A stretch of 64,000 nucleotides of DNA from JBBQKG01 sp038326655 (lineage in GTDB: Bacteria; Actinomycetota; Thermoleophilia; Solirubrobacterales; JBBDJG01): positions 1 to 64,000 of the forward strand of contig JBBQKG010000002.1 in the NCBI GenBank assembly GCA_038326655.1, given 5' to 3'. Shown piece by piece: positions 1 through 6,367 of the stretch. The number at the start of each line of letters is the position of its first letter. Position 1 is the first letter of the stretch. The notes below the pieces were generated by a model. It searched no databases, had not been told where the DNA came from, and saw nothing but the letters and a program-made list of their open reading frames with translations. Position numbers and translations under genes: made by a program.

Positions 1-51
1 AGCAGCGGAATCATAATCCGCGTGTCGGGGGTTCGAGTCCCTCCTCCGGCA
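1..51 (+). tRNA. tRNA with CAT anticodon (Met or Ile2), 3' part only
   Basis: The 3' half of a tRNA runs into the window from the left. The anticodon arm (stem GCGGA/TCCGC, loop ATCATAA) gives anticodon CAT. A T-arm with loop TTCGAGT follows, then the 3' acceptor strand CTCCGGC and discriminator A at 51. CCA is not encoded. The D-arm and 5' acceptor are outside the window, so elongator Met, initiator Met and lysidine-type Ile cannot be told apart. A degenerate copy of this same segment lies at 5265-5314, which suggests the tRNA served as an integration target. Confidence 0.85.
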
Positions 52-177
52 TCCGCGCGGATCCACGTTGAGGCTGCGTTTTCCCGCGCTAAGCCGATTC
101 GGGTCCACGTCCCATTCCGGGCAATCGCGGGTATGTCCTGATTCCTCGCACCCGGTGATGAGTTCGGAATTCTCTGG

Positions 178-972
178 CTAGCCCCGAGTGCTCGGCTTCG
201 TGGCTTTAACCGTGGATCCCATCGCGCCGAACTTCTGGGCGTTGCGGCGCGTGTCCTCGAACTTGGAGCGTGAGTATGTGTCGATCAGCTCACCCTGCTC
301 GATCTCGACGTAACCGCGTGCGACCAACTGCCGCGCGTGCTCTCCTTCCAGGAGAGCTCCGGCAATTCAGCCGGTCCAGAGGTCGATCCGATCCCGTGCG
401 TCTTCGGAAACCTCTGTGTGAATCACGACATCGGCGATCTGGAGCCGTCCTCCAGGTCGCAGGACGCGGTCGATCTCGGCAAACACAACGTCCTTATCGG
501 GGACCAGGTCGATGACACCGTTCGACATCACGACGTCGACCGATGCGTCGTCGAGAGGCAGGGACTCGATCAGCGACTGGTGAAGCTCGATGTTGTGCAA
601 GCCCATCGCTGCGGCGCTTTCGCGGGCGCGGACGAGCATCGACTCGGTCATGTCGATGCCGATCGCACGGCCGCGGGGGCCGATCATCTGCGCCGCGACA
701 AGCAGGTCGGTGCCGGCACCGCAGCCCAAGTCGAGCACCGTTTCTTCGTGGGCGGCGCGCCCGTGCACCCAGGGGTTCGCCACTCCCGCGAAGCTCTCCG
801 TCGTCGGGTCGGGTATGCGCGACAGCTCGGGCTCGGGGTAGCCGAGGTCTTGGGCCCATGAGCGCCCGGTGGGGAAGATGAAGTCCTTCTCCCGGTCGGT
901 CGAGACCTCGGTGTAGGTCTTCTCGATCTCCGAGCGCAGGACATCGATGTTGACCGTCGGCTTTCTCGTCAT
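178..972 (-). CDS. Arsenite-methyltransferase-like SAM methyltransferase, candidate selenoprotein (in-frame TGA)
   Basis: SAM-dependent methyltransferase of the ArsM/UbiE-like group. It starts at ATG 972, which overlaps the upstream gene by 4 bp. Motif I is VLDLGCGAGTD (about residues 79-89) and a LRPGGRL motif follows near 161. Conventional translation stops at TGA 367-369 right after DLWTG, giving 201 residues. The same frame then continues for 62 codons to TAG 178-180, with IAGALLEGE straight after the TGA and FGAMGSTVKATKP near the end. As recalled from the family, relatives carry DLW-x-G-C-IAGAL here, so the TGA sits exactly on the conserved Cys. The hairpin at 339-357 fits a bacterial SECIS. 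The 264-residue read-through length matches ArsM-type enzymes. Selenocysteine insertion is inferred; the alternative is a recent TGC-to-TGA nonsense change or a base-call error. Confidence 0.75.
339..357 (-). promoter_or_regulatory. Candidate bacterial SECIS hairpin downstream of the in-frame TGA
   Basis: On the minus strand GCTCTCC-TGGAA-GGAGAGC forms a perfect 7-bp stem; a further T-A pair can close it to a GGA triloop. The first loop G lies 18 nt after the TGA at 367-369. Known bacterial SECIS elements have a short apical loop with G in its first two positions, about 16-37 nt after the UGA. All three criteria are met. The hairpin lies inside the coding frame, as bacterial SECIS elements do. 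Confidence 0.6.
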
Positions 973-1451
973 GCCGCGACCTCCTTCCGCCGCCGAGCAG
1001 CGAGCCACGCCAGCATCGTCGATGGGACACAGAAGTTCGTTACCGTCACCAATGCGCAGACCGCCACAAGGACCCCGCCCACCACGAGGGCGGCGGTGTC
1101 GAGGCCGGCCACGAAGAGGATCACCACGCCCGCGAGCCAGACGGTGGCGAGCTTGAACGCGTGCCGGCGGCGTACGGGGTTGGGAGGAAGCTCGGGCGCC
1201 CCGGTCAGGTGGCGAAGCCCTCGATTCCAAAGGTAGTCGAACGGGTGACGACCGGTCCAGCCGGCGAGCACACCGACCGGCACGAGCAGCGCCACCATCA
1301 GGGCCGACTGGAGCGCCAGGGCCGTGATGACGAGCGCCAGGCAAAGCGCCGTCGGAAAGCGTAGGCCCGCGCGCAGCCGCCGTGCCTCGTCGCCGGTCAG
1401 GCGGTAACCCTGCGTGCCCAGGTTCTCATGCATCCAGCGCCCAGCGTTCAT
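969..1451 (-). CDS. DUF4395 family membrane protein
   Basis: A 160-residue protein of the DUF4395 type with four or so hydrophobic segments (roughly residues 30-65 and 95-140), ending in a basic RRRKE tail. The ATG at 1451 is preceded by a GGAGGAAAGG ribosome site. Its stop overlaps the start of the methyltransferase by 4 bp (ATGA), so the two are co-translated. The ArsR-rhodanese gene sits 16 bp upstream on the same strand, and these three form one operon. As recalled, DUF4395 proteins often neighbour rhodanese or thioredoxin-like sulfur-transfer genes. The molecular function is unknown; a role in sulfur or metalloid handling is inferred only from neighbours. Confidence 0.75.
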   Translation of the reverse strand: MNAGRWMHENLGTQGYRLTGDEARRLRAGLRFPTALCLALVITALALQSALMVALLVPVGVLAGWTGRHPFDYLWNRGLRHLTGAPELPPNPVRRRHAFKLATVWLAGVVILFVAGLDTAALVVGGVLVAVCALVTVTNFCVPSTMLAWLAARRRKEVAA

Positions 1452-1467
1452 CCTTTCCTCCTCATGG

Positions 1468-2133
1468 TCATGCAGCTCGGGAACGTGCCCTGCTTCGGCT
1501 CGCGAGCTGCCACTCGGGCCAACCGTCCTCCAGACGCCGAGCCTTGCGCCCCGTCGCCTCCAGGCGGCGAACGGCCTCGTGCGCATAGGCACAGAACGGA
1601 CCACGGCAGTACGCCACGATCTCCCGATCCGCCGGCAGCTCGGCCAGCCGATCCTCGAGCTCCCCGAGCGGAATCGACTTCGCACCCTTGATGTGCCCGG
1701 CATCGAATTCCTCGCTGGGCCGGACGTCCACCAGGACCACGTCGCCTTTGCGCATCCTGGAGGTCAGCTCCTCGCGGCCGATCGCGTCCACCTCTTCTCC
1801 GAGGTAGTCCCGAGCGGCCCGCTCCACCTCCGCCAGCTGGCGCACCGAGACGTCGCGGAGCGCCAGCCACAGCGAGAGCGTCTCCTCGCCGCCCAGCGCG
1901 TAACGAACGCTCGTGCCCTCGCGCGTGCGCACCACGAGACCGGCCGCGTGGAGGGCCTGGAGGTGCTGGGACGTGTTCGCGGTCGACTGTCCGCTAACGC
2001 GCGCGAGCTCGTCGACTGTTCTCGGCGCCTGGGCGAGCAGGTCGAGCAGCTCGAGCCGACGCGGGCTCGCGAACGCCTTGCCCATCAGGGCGATCGCCTC
2101 GAACAGCGCGGTCTTGCTCGCCTCGGAGCTCAT
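1468..2133 (-). CDS. ArsR-family regulator fused to a rhodanese domain
   Basis: A 221-residue fusion. Residues 1-95 form an ArsR winged helix (LELLDLLAQAPRTVDELA, then QSTANTSQHLQALHAAG as recognition helix). Residues about 125-212 form a rhodanese domain with active-site loop YCRGPFC, Cys176 being the presumed persulfide cysteine and Cys181 a second thiol. Such fusions are known as sulfide or thiol responsive repressors with a built-in sulfurtransferase. It leads the operon with DUF4395 and the methyltransferase and is divergent from the persulfide-dioxygenase-like gene, with an operator-like repeat between them. It probably represses both directions until the rhodanese cysteine is modified; this is inferred. 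Confidence 0.88.
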   Translation of the reverse strand: MSSEASKTALFEAIALMGKAFASPRRLELLDLLAQAPRTVDELARVSGQSTANTSQHLQALHAAGLVVRTREGTSVRYALGGEETLSLWLALRDVSVRQLAEVERAARDYLGEEVDAIGREELTSRMRKGDVVLVDVRPSEEFDAGHIKGAKSIPLGELEDRLAELPADREIVAYCRGPFCAYAHEAVRRLEATGRKARRLEDGWPEWQLASRSRARSRAA

Positions 2134-2136
2134 TCT

Positions 2137-2182
2137 TTGATATTCAAGCGATCACTTGGTAACTTGTCAAGTGTGATCAATG
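2137..2182. promoter_or_regulatory. Divergent promoter region with ArsR-type operator candidate
   Basis: The 68-bp gap between the ArsR-rhodanese start and the metallo-hydrolase start is the most AT-rich stretch here. It contains ACTTGTCAAGT (2162-2172, a 5-1-5 palindrome) nested in CACTTG-N9-CAAGTG, flanked by GATCAC and GTGATC. ArsR-family repressors usually bind such imperfect dyads over divergent promoters. Autoregulation by the adjacent fusion protein is inferred. Confidence 0.45.
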
Positions 2183-2201
2183 CGACCGCCGGAGGCACGC
2201 C

Positions 2202-2966
2202 ATGTTCTTTCGCCAGCTGCTGAACGACGAAACGGCCTGCGCGTCGTATCTGTTCGGATGCAAGACCCACGGCGCGCTCGCGGTGGTGGAGCCGCATATC
2301 GATCTCGTCGACGACTACATCGCCCTCGCCGAGGCGCAGGGAGCGAAGATCGTTGCGGCTTTCGACACGCATGTGCAGGCCGACCACGTCTCCGGCCTGA
2401 CCGAGGTGGTGGCGCGCACAGGTGCCATCGCCTATCTGCCGGAGGGAGCGGGCGTGGAGTTCGAGTACCACTCCCTGGCGGACGGCGATGCGATCAGGTT
2501 AGGCAACACCGAGATCCGGGCGATCGCCACACCGGGCCACGCTCTGGCCCACCACGCCTACCTCGTCACCGATCACGTCCGCGGTGACGAACCGTGGTTA
2601 GTTCTGACCGGCGACGCGCTGCTCGTCGGCGATGCCGGCCGTCCCGATCTCCACGCCCATGGCGACCACACGCCCGAGGAGCTGGCCCGCACTTTGTACC
2701 GGTCTCTGACCGAGCGGCTCCTGACGCTGCCCGACCACCTCGTTCTATATCCCTCCCACTACGCCGGGTCGGTCTGCGGACGGGGGTTATCGGCCAACCC
2801 CGCCTCCACGATCGGTTTCGAACGCCGCCACAACACTGCATTGCAGTTCGACTCCGAGGACGCGTTCGTGGCCGCCCTGCTCCAAGACATCCCGCCCACT
2901 CCCACGGACCAGTGGGAGATCGTGGCCGCCAACCGCGCCGGCCACGCGATCGCTGAGGCGCGCTGA
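2202..2966 (+). CDS. MBL-fold hydrolase, persulfide dioxygenase-like (ETHE1/CstB type)
   Basis: A 254-residue metallo-beta-lactamase fold protein of the ETHE1/CstB-like branch that oxidises glutathione or other low-molecular-weight persulfides. ATG 2202 follows a GGAGG site. Metal ligands visible are H57-x-Q59-x-D61-H62, H113 (TPGH), D138 (LTGDALLVGDAG) and H186 (YPSHYAGS). The family signature GSVCG and the segment STIGFERRHN follow. The canonical HxHxDH reads HVQADH, with Gln at the second position, which may alter metal binding. CstB-type enzymes carry their own rhodanese domain; here the rhodanese is in the divergent ArsR fusion instead. The gene is followed by a tiny ORF and an MFS transporter on the same strand. 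Confidence 0.82.
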   Translation: MFFRQLLNDETACASYLFGCKTHGALAVVEPHIDLVDDYIALAEAQGAKIVAAFDTHVQADHVSGLTEVVARTGAIAYLPEGAGVEFEYHSLADGDAIRLGNTEIRAIATPGHALAHHAYLVTDHVRGDEPWLVLTGDALLVGDAGRPDLHAHGDHTPEELARTLYRSLTERLLTLPDHLVLYPSHYAGSVCGRGLSANPASTIGFERRHNTALQFDSEDAFVAALLQDIPPTPTDQWEIVAANRAGHAIAEAR

Positions 2967-3065
2967 CTGCACCCGATCTCCAAGCGCATCGTGTTCTCGT
3001 GGATCGCCACCGACATCATCTGGGCGTCCCTCTACATCTACGTCGAGAAGCGATACAAGCGCTAG
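2967..3065 (+). CDS. Possible 32-residue membrane peptide or gene remnant
   Basis: Directly after the TGA of the metallo-hydrolase the same frame stays open to a TAG at 3063-3065. It encodes a basic start (HPISKR), a hydrophobic segment rich in W, I and Y, and a KRYKR end. It looks like one transmembrane helix with a positive cytoplasmic tail. A CTG codon at 2967 or a GTG at 2991 would have to start it; no good ribosome site is visible. It could be a real small protein between the hydrolase and the MFS gene, or the 3' remnant of a lost gene. Confidence 0.3.
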   Translation: MHPISKRIVFSWIATDIIWASLYIYVEKRYKR

Positions 3066-3072
3066 GGGGCTG

Positions 3073-4386
3073 ATGACGAACTCGCGCACAGTCCGGCTCG
3101 GGCTGCGCGAGAACGGAGTGCAGTTCTCGCTACTTGTCGCCGTCACTGCTTTCGTCGGCGCCATGGTCGGGCTGGAGCGCTCCACGCTGCCCCTGATCGG
3201 TCGCGAGAACTTCCACCTCGCCTCGAGCGCCGCGGTGTTGTCGTTCATCGTGGCCTTCGGGCTGGCCAAGGCGCTCACCAACCTCTGCGCCGGCGCGCTC
3301 GCCCAGCGGGCCGGACGCCGCCGTCTGCTCGTCGCCGGCTGGGCGGCGGCGTTGCCGGTGCCCGTACTGATCGCCACCGCGCCGAGCTGGACCTGGATCG
3401 TCGCCGCCAACGTCCTGCTCGGGATAAACCAAGGCCTCGCCTGGTCCATGACCGTGGTGATGAAGATCGACCTCGTCGGACCCAGGCGGCGCGGCCTAGC
3501 CCTCGGACTGAACGAAGCAGCGGGGTACGGCGGCGTCGCACTCACCGCAGGACTGAGCGGCTGGCTCGCCACAGACTTTGCCGCCAGAGACGTTCTGGTC
3601 GTCGCCGCTGCGGCAGTGGCTGTGGCTGGCTTCCTGCTATCCGCGCTGTTCGTCCGCGACACGGCAGTCCACGTCGCACTCGAACAGGCAGCGCATCACC
3701 CAAACGCGGCGCCACCACGACTACGCGAAGCGTTTGCGCAGGCCACCTACCGCGTGCCCGCGTTGCGCTCCTGCTCTCAGGCCGGCCTCGTCAACAATCT
3801 CAACGACGGACTCGCCTGGGGGCTTGTTCCCCTCTACCTCGCCGCCCACGGCGCCGGCGTGGCGTCGATCGCCCTCGTCGCCGCGGTCTATCCGGGCGTC
3901 TGGAGCCTCGCCCAGATCGTGACCGGCCACTGGTCGGACAGTGCTGGGCGCAAGCCACTCATCGTGGCGGGCATGCTGGTCCAAGCCGGCGCCCTGGGCA
4001 TCCTCGCGGCCAGTGGCGGATCGGTCGCGCTCGCCACGGTCACGGCCGTCCTGCTCGGCCTCGGCACAGCCCTCGTCTACCCGACGCTGATCGCCGCGAT
4101 CTCAGACGCCGTCACACCGGTCGCCCGCGCTCCAGTGGTGGGCGTCTATCGCTTCTGGCGCGATCTGGGCTACGCGCTCGGCGCCCTGATCGCCGGCGCC
4201 ACGGCCGACGCCTTCGGCTACGGCGGCGCCATCGCTTTCGTCGCCGCTCTCACGGCGGCCTCGGGAATCTGGGTGCTGGTCGACATGCCCCGCGCCTCCC
4301 CCCAGGAAGTGCGCGATTCCGCGCAAGCGGAGCCGGAGCCCGTTCTGGTGGCAGCAAGCTCCGATCGTGGCACGATCCCACGATGA
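3073..4386 (+). CDS. MFS transporter
   Basis: A 437-residue major facilitator with about twelve hydrophobic segments and a loop between the halves near residue 205. The MFS loop signature appears as AGALAQRAGRRR (about 75-86) and is echoed as TGHWSDSAGRKP in the second half. ATG 3073 follows GGGGG. It lies on the same strand as the persulfide-dioxygenase-like gene and 92 bp before the CDF exporter. MFS proteins of this sort occur in metal and sulfur detoxification islands. The substrate cannot be read from sequence; export of an arsenical, sulfur compound or organic anion are guesses from context. Confidence 0.85.
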   Translation: MTNSRTVRLGLRENGVQFSLLVAVTAFVGAMVGLERSTLPLIGRENFHLASSAAVLSFIVAFGLAKALTNLCAGALAQRAGRRRLLVAGWAAALPVPVLIATAPSWTWIVAANVLLGINQGLAWSMTVVMKIDLVGPRRRGLALGLNEAAGYGGVALTAGLSGWLATDFAARDVLVVAAAAVAVAGFLLSALFVRDTAVHVALEQAAHHPNAAPPRLREAFAQATYRVPALRSCSQAGLVNNLNDGLAWGLVPLYLAAHGAGVASIALVAAVYPGVWSLAQIVTGHWSDSAGRKPLIVAGMLVQAGALGILAASGGSVALATVTAVLLGLGTALVYPTLIAAISDAVTPVARAPVVGVYRFWRDLGYALGALIAGATADAFGYGGAIAFVAALTAASGIWVLVDMPRASPQEVRDSAQAEPEPVLVAASSDRGTIPR

Positions 4387-4478
4387 ACATCGTCGTCCCC
4401 AATCGCCAGGCCGCCGCACAGTGAACAATTCAAGGGGCGGCGTGGTAGAGGCAGTCAGTGGGTAGCATCGCTCGCGCG

Positions 4479-5135
4479 ATGTCTCACACCGCAACTTGCC
4501 AACTCGATCCGGCCCATGCCCATGCGCACGAACACACACACGGCCTCGTTGACCCGTCCGTTACGCGTTCACGCGACGGAGTACGAACAGTGTCTGTTTC
4601 ACTCGCGATCCTTGCCGTCACCGCAATCATCCAGGGCGCGGTCTACGTCGCGACGGGCAGCATCGCGTTGCTCGCGGACCTGATCCACAACGCGGGCGAC
4701 GCTCTCACGGCCCTGCCGCTCGGCGCGGCCTTCTTGCTCCGGTCGGCACGAGCCGAGCGGTACTCCGGGCTTGCGGTCGTGCTTACGATCTTCGCGAGCG
4801 CATGCGTTGCCGCGATCTTCGCCGTGGAAAAGCTGATCAGCCCGCTGGCCCCTGAACACCTGCTCGCGCTCGGCATCGCGGGAGCGGTTGGTGTCGTCGG
4901 CAACGCGATAGCTGCGCAGGTACGCACGAGCGCGGGCAAGCGGCTCAATAGCCCGGCACTGATAGCTGACGGCGCCCACGCCCGCAGCGATGCGATCGTC
5001 AGCTTCGGCGTTGTTGCGAGTGCAGTCTTCGTCGCTCTCGGCGCTCCAATCGCTGATCCGATCATCGCCTTGGGCATCACCGTGCTCATCCTTCACATAA
5101 CGTGGGAGAGCTGGCACACGGTGCGAGCCGCTTAG
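4479..5135 (+). CDS. Cation diffusion facilitator, zinc type, lacking the C-terminal domain
   Basis: A 218-residue CDF exporter. The N-terminus is His-rich (HAHAHEHTHG), a usual cytoplasmic metal-loading segment. Six hydrophobic segments follow, with the two family metal motifs HNAGD (TM2) and HARSD (TM5), the HxxxD pair typical of Zn transporters. The protein ends right after TM6, so the usual ~90-residue dimerising cytoplasmic domain is absent. ATG 4479 is chosen over GTG 4458 because the His-rich start follows it directly. It is the last gene of the island-like segment. A CzrA/SmtB-type ArsR gene sits convergently beyond the tRNA-like repeat and would be its natural regulator. Confidence 0.85.
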   Translation: MSHTATCQLDPAHAHAHEHTHGLVDPSVTRSRDGVRTVSVSLAILAVTAIIQGAVYVATGSIALLADLIHNAGDALTALPLGAAFLLRSARAERYSGLAVVLTIFASACVAAIFAVEKLISPLAPEHLLALGIAGAVGVVGNAIAAQVRTSAGKRLNSPALIADGAHARSDAIVSFGVVASAVFVALGAPIADPIIALGITVLILHITWESWHTVRAA

Positions 5136-5213
5136 CGCCAATCCCGTTCCGGCGCCCGCCGCTAAGACAATTGCCACCCACTACGGCGGAGCTGCCAACG
5201 TCAGCCAAGGTTT

Positions 5214-5233
5214 GTGCGCCATCCGTGCGCCAT
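5214..5233 (+). repeat. Two 9-bp direct repeats beside the tRNA-like copy
   Basis: GTGCGCCAT occurs at 5214-5222 and 5225-5233, one helical turn apart (period 11). A short inverted repeat TTGGCT-CTACAA-AGCCAA follows near 5244-5262. Closely spaced direct repeats next to an attachment core are typical of tyrosine-recombinase arm sites. No recombinase gene is present, so the role is inferred. Confidence 0.35.
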
Positions 5234-5264
5234 TTCGCCCAAGTTTGGCTCTACAAAGCCAAGA

Positions 5265-5314
5265 AGGAGCGGAAACATAATGCGCGTGGCGAGATCTGAG
5301 TCCCTCCCTCGGCA
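5265..5314 (+). repeat. Degenerate copy of the tRNA 3' end (attachment-site scar or tRNA pseudogene)
   Basis: Aligned by eye with 1-51, positions 5265-5290 match with four mismatches and keep the CAT anticodon and the ACATAA loop context. One base is missing in the T-arm. The end TCCCTCCCTCGGCAT differs at two bases from TCCCTCCTCCGGCAT. The T-arm no longer folds, so this is not a working tRNA. A second, decayed copy of a tRNA 3' end about 5.2 kb away is what integration of an element into a tRNA gene leaves behind. Confidence 0.65.
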
Positions 5315-5456
5315 TGGATCCCGCTGACCGTCTGGCTCGGCGCCAGGCACGGCGGCTGTATGCGTCTGGGTGCACCGAGCATGGTTTGTGCTCGAGGCTC
5401 GCCTGTACTCCTCACGTAGCGCGCCAGCCGTTGTTCTTGGCACATCGCGACCCCGG

Positions 5457-5838
5457 TCAGCGGCGAACCGGCGATGAGCGCCGACGTGGCTCCAGCGCCT
5501 CCCACCCCCTCGTCGAGTGTTCGACGTGATTCCGAACCTCGTCGAGCAGGGTGCCGACGGTGCTCGTCGTAAAGCCGGTAGCGGATCGAGTGGCCTTCGC
5601 GAGTGGACACGACGAGGCGCAGGTGACGCAGGATGCGAAGCTGCTGGGAGGCCGCCGCCGGCGCCACCCCAGCGACCTCGGCGAGCTCGCCGACGTTCAG
5701 TTCACCGTCGCGCAGCGCGTAGAGCAGCCGTACCCTCGAGGGCGTCGCAAGTGCCTGCATCGTCTCGGCGATCGCGATCGCCGCCTCGGCGTCTGGCGAA
5801 CCGTCCTGCGCAGTGACATGGATATGACTGTCAGGCAT
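5457..5838 (-). pseudogene. CzrA/SmtB-type ArsR metal sensor, frameshifted
   Basis: The N-terminal 90 residues encode an ArsR winged helix (MQALATPSRVRLLYAL, then APAAASQQLRILRHL). After YRLYDEH the frame drifts into non-homologous sequence, but the next frame continues VGTLLDEVRNHVEHSTRGW to a TGA at 5457-5459. One extra C/G pair at about 5559-5560 explains this. Joined, the alpha-5 helix reads D-x-H-x10-H-x2-H, the Zn/Co site of CzrA and SmtB. ATG 5838 is preferred; TTG 5847 is possible. The gene is convergent with the CDF zinc exporter, its likely former target. Either the sensor is broken or the assembly has a one-base error. Confidence 0.75.
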
Positions 5839-5953
5839 GAGCCCCAAGCATGTCCGCTCCTAGAACCAGCGCCTGGTCCGGAGGGGCGCAGCTCCGCCAA
5901 CGGCGCCAGAGGCCGGTGAGCCGCGCACGGGAATTCCCCGGGCTGGCAGTCGT

Positions 5954-6367
5954 TCAGCTCGACCAGACGGCGTCGAAGGCCCGTTGGTCAAGCGCCAATA
6001 GCCAGCACGCGCAGATCTGGTTGTCCTCCGTGACGTCGTAAAGCCCGACGGTCGACCATTGTTGCTCGCGGCCGCCGAGTGTTGCGGTGCCGTCCGTGAG
6101 TGCGCACACCCGCCGGGTCTCGCCGACCAAGATGTCTCGACGGCGCATGCGGAATGTGCCGGAGGCGAGGTCCCGACGGCGCGCGAAGTACGCGCAGACC
6201 TCGTCGATCCCGCGATAGGTCCCCGCAATAGGGCTGGCGCCGGGGACCGTCCAGACGATGTCGGATGTGAGCAGACGCCTCAGCTGGACGTCTGAACCGC
6301 CGGCGTAGAAGTCGTTCTGCGCCGCATGGAGGGCGTCGAGCAGCGCGGTCGCTCGATCTCTGTTCAT
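5954..6367 (-). CDS. SnoaL-like (NTF2-fold) protein
   Basis: A 137-residue alpha+beta-barrel type protein. It opens with an amphipathic helix (ATALLDALHAAQNDFYAGG), then IVWTVPGASPIAGTYRG, the typical SnoaL_2 pattern of WxxxG-x-SPxAGxYRG, and a central strand pair. Start ATG 6367 overlaps the DUF2867 gene by 4 bp (ATGA), so the two are translationally coupled in the TetR operon. NTF2-fold members include polyketide cyclases, isomerases and ketosteroid-like hydrolases; the substrate here cannot be read. Confidence 0.78.
   Translation of the reverse strand: MNRDRATALLDALHAAQNDFYAGGSDVQLRRLLTSDIVWTVPGASPIAGTYRGIDEVCAYFARRRDLASGTFRMRRRDILVGETRRVCALTDGTATLGGREQQWSTVGLYDVTEDNQICACWLLALDQRAFDAVWSS

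Noticed and set aside
2964..3065. TGA of the metallo-hydrolase as a second selenocysteine codon with the tail as part of the protein
   Set aside because: The hydrolase already ends where its family ends, no Cys is expected there, and no SECIS-like hairpin was seen after it.
5265..5314. A second functional CAT tRNA
   Set aside because: The T-arm has lost pairing and one base, and the upstream sequence does not form an acceptor or D-arm.
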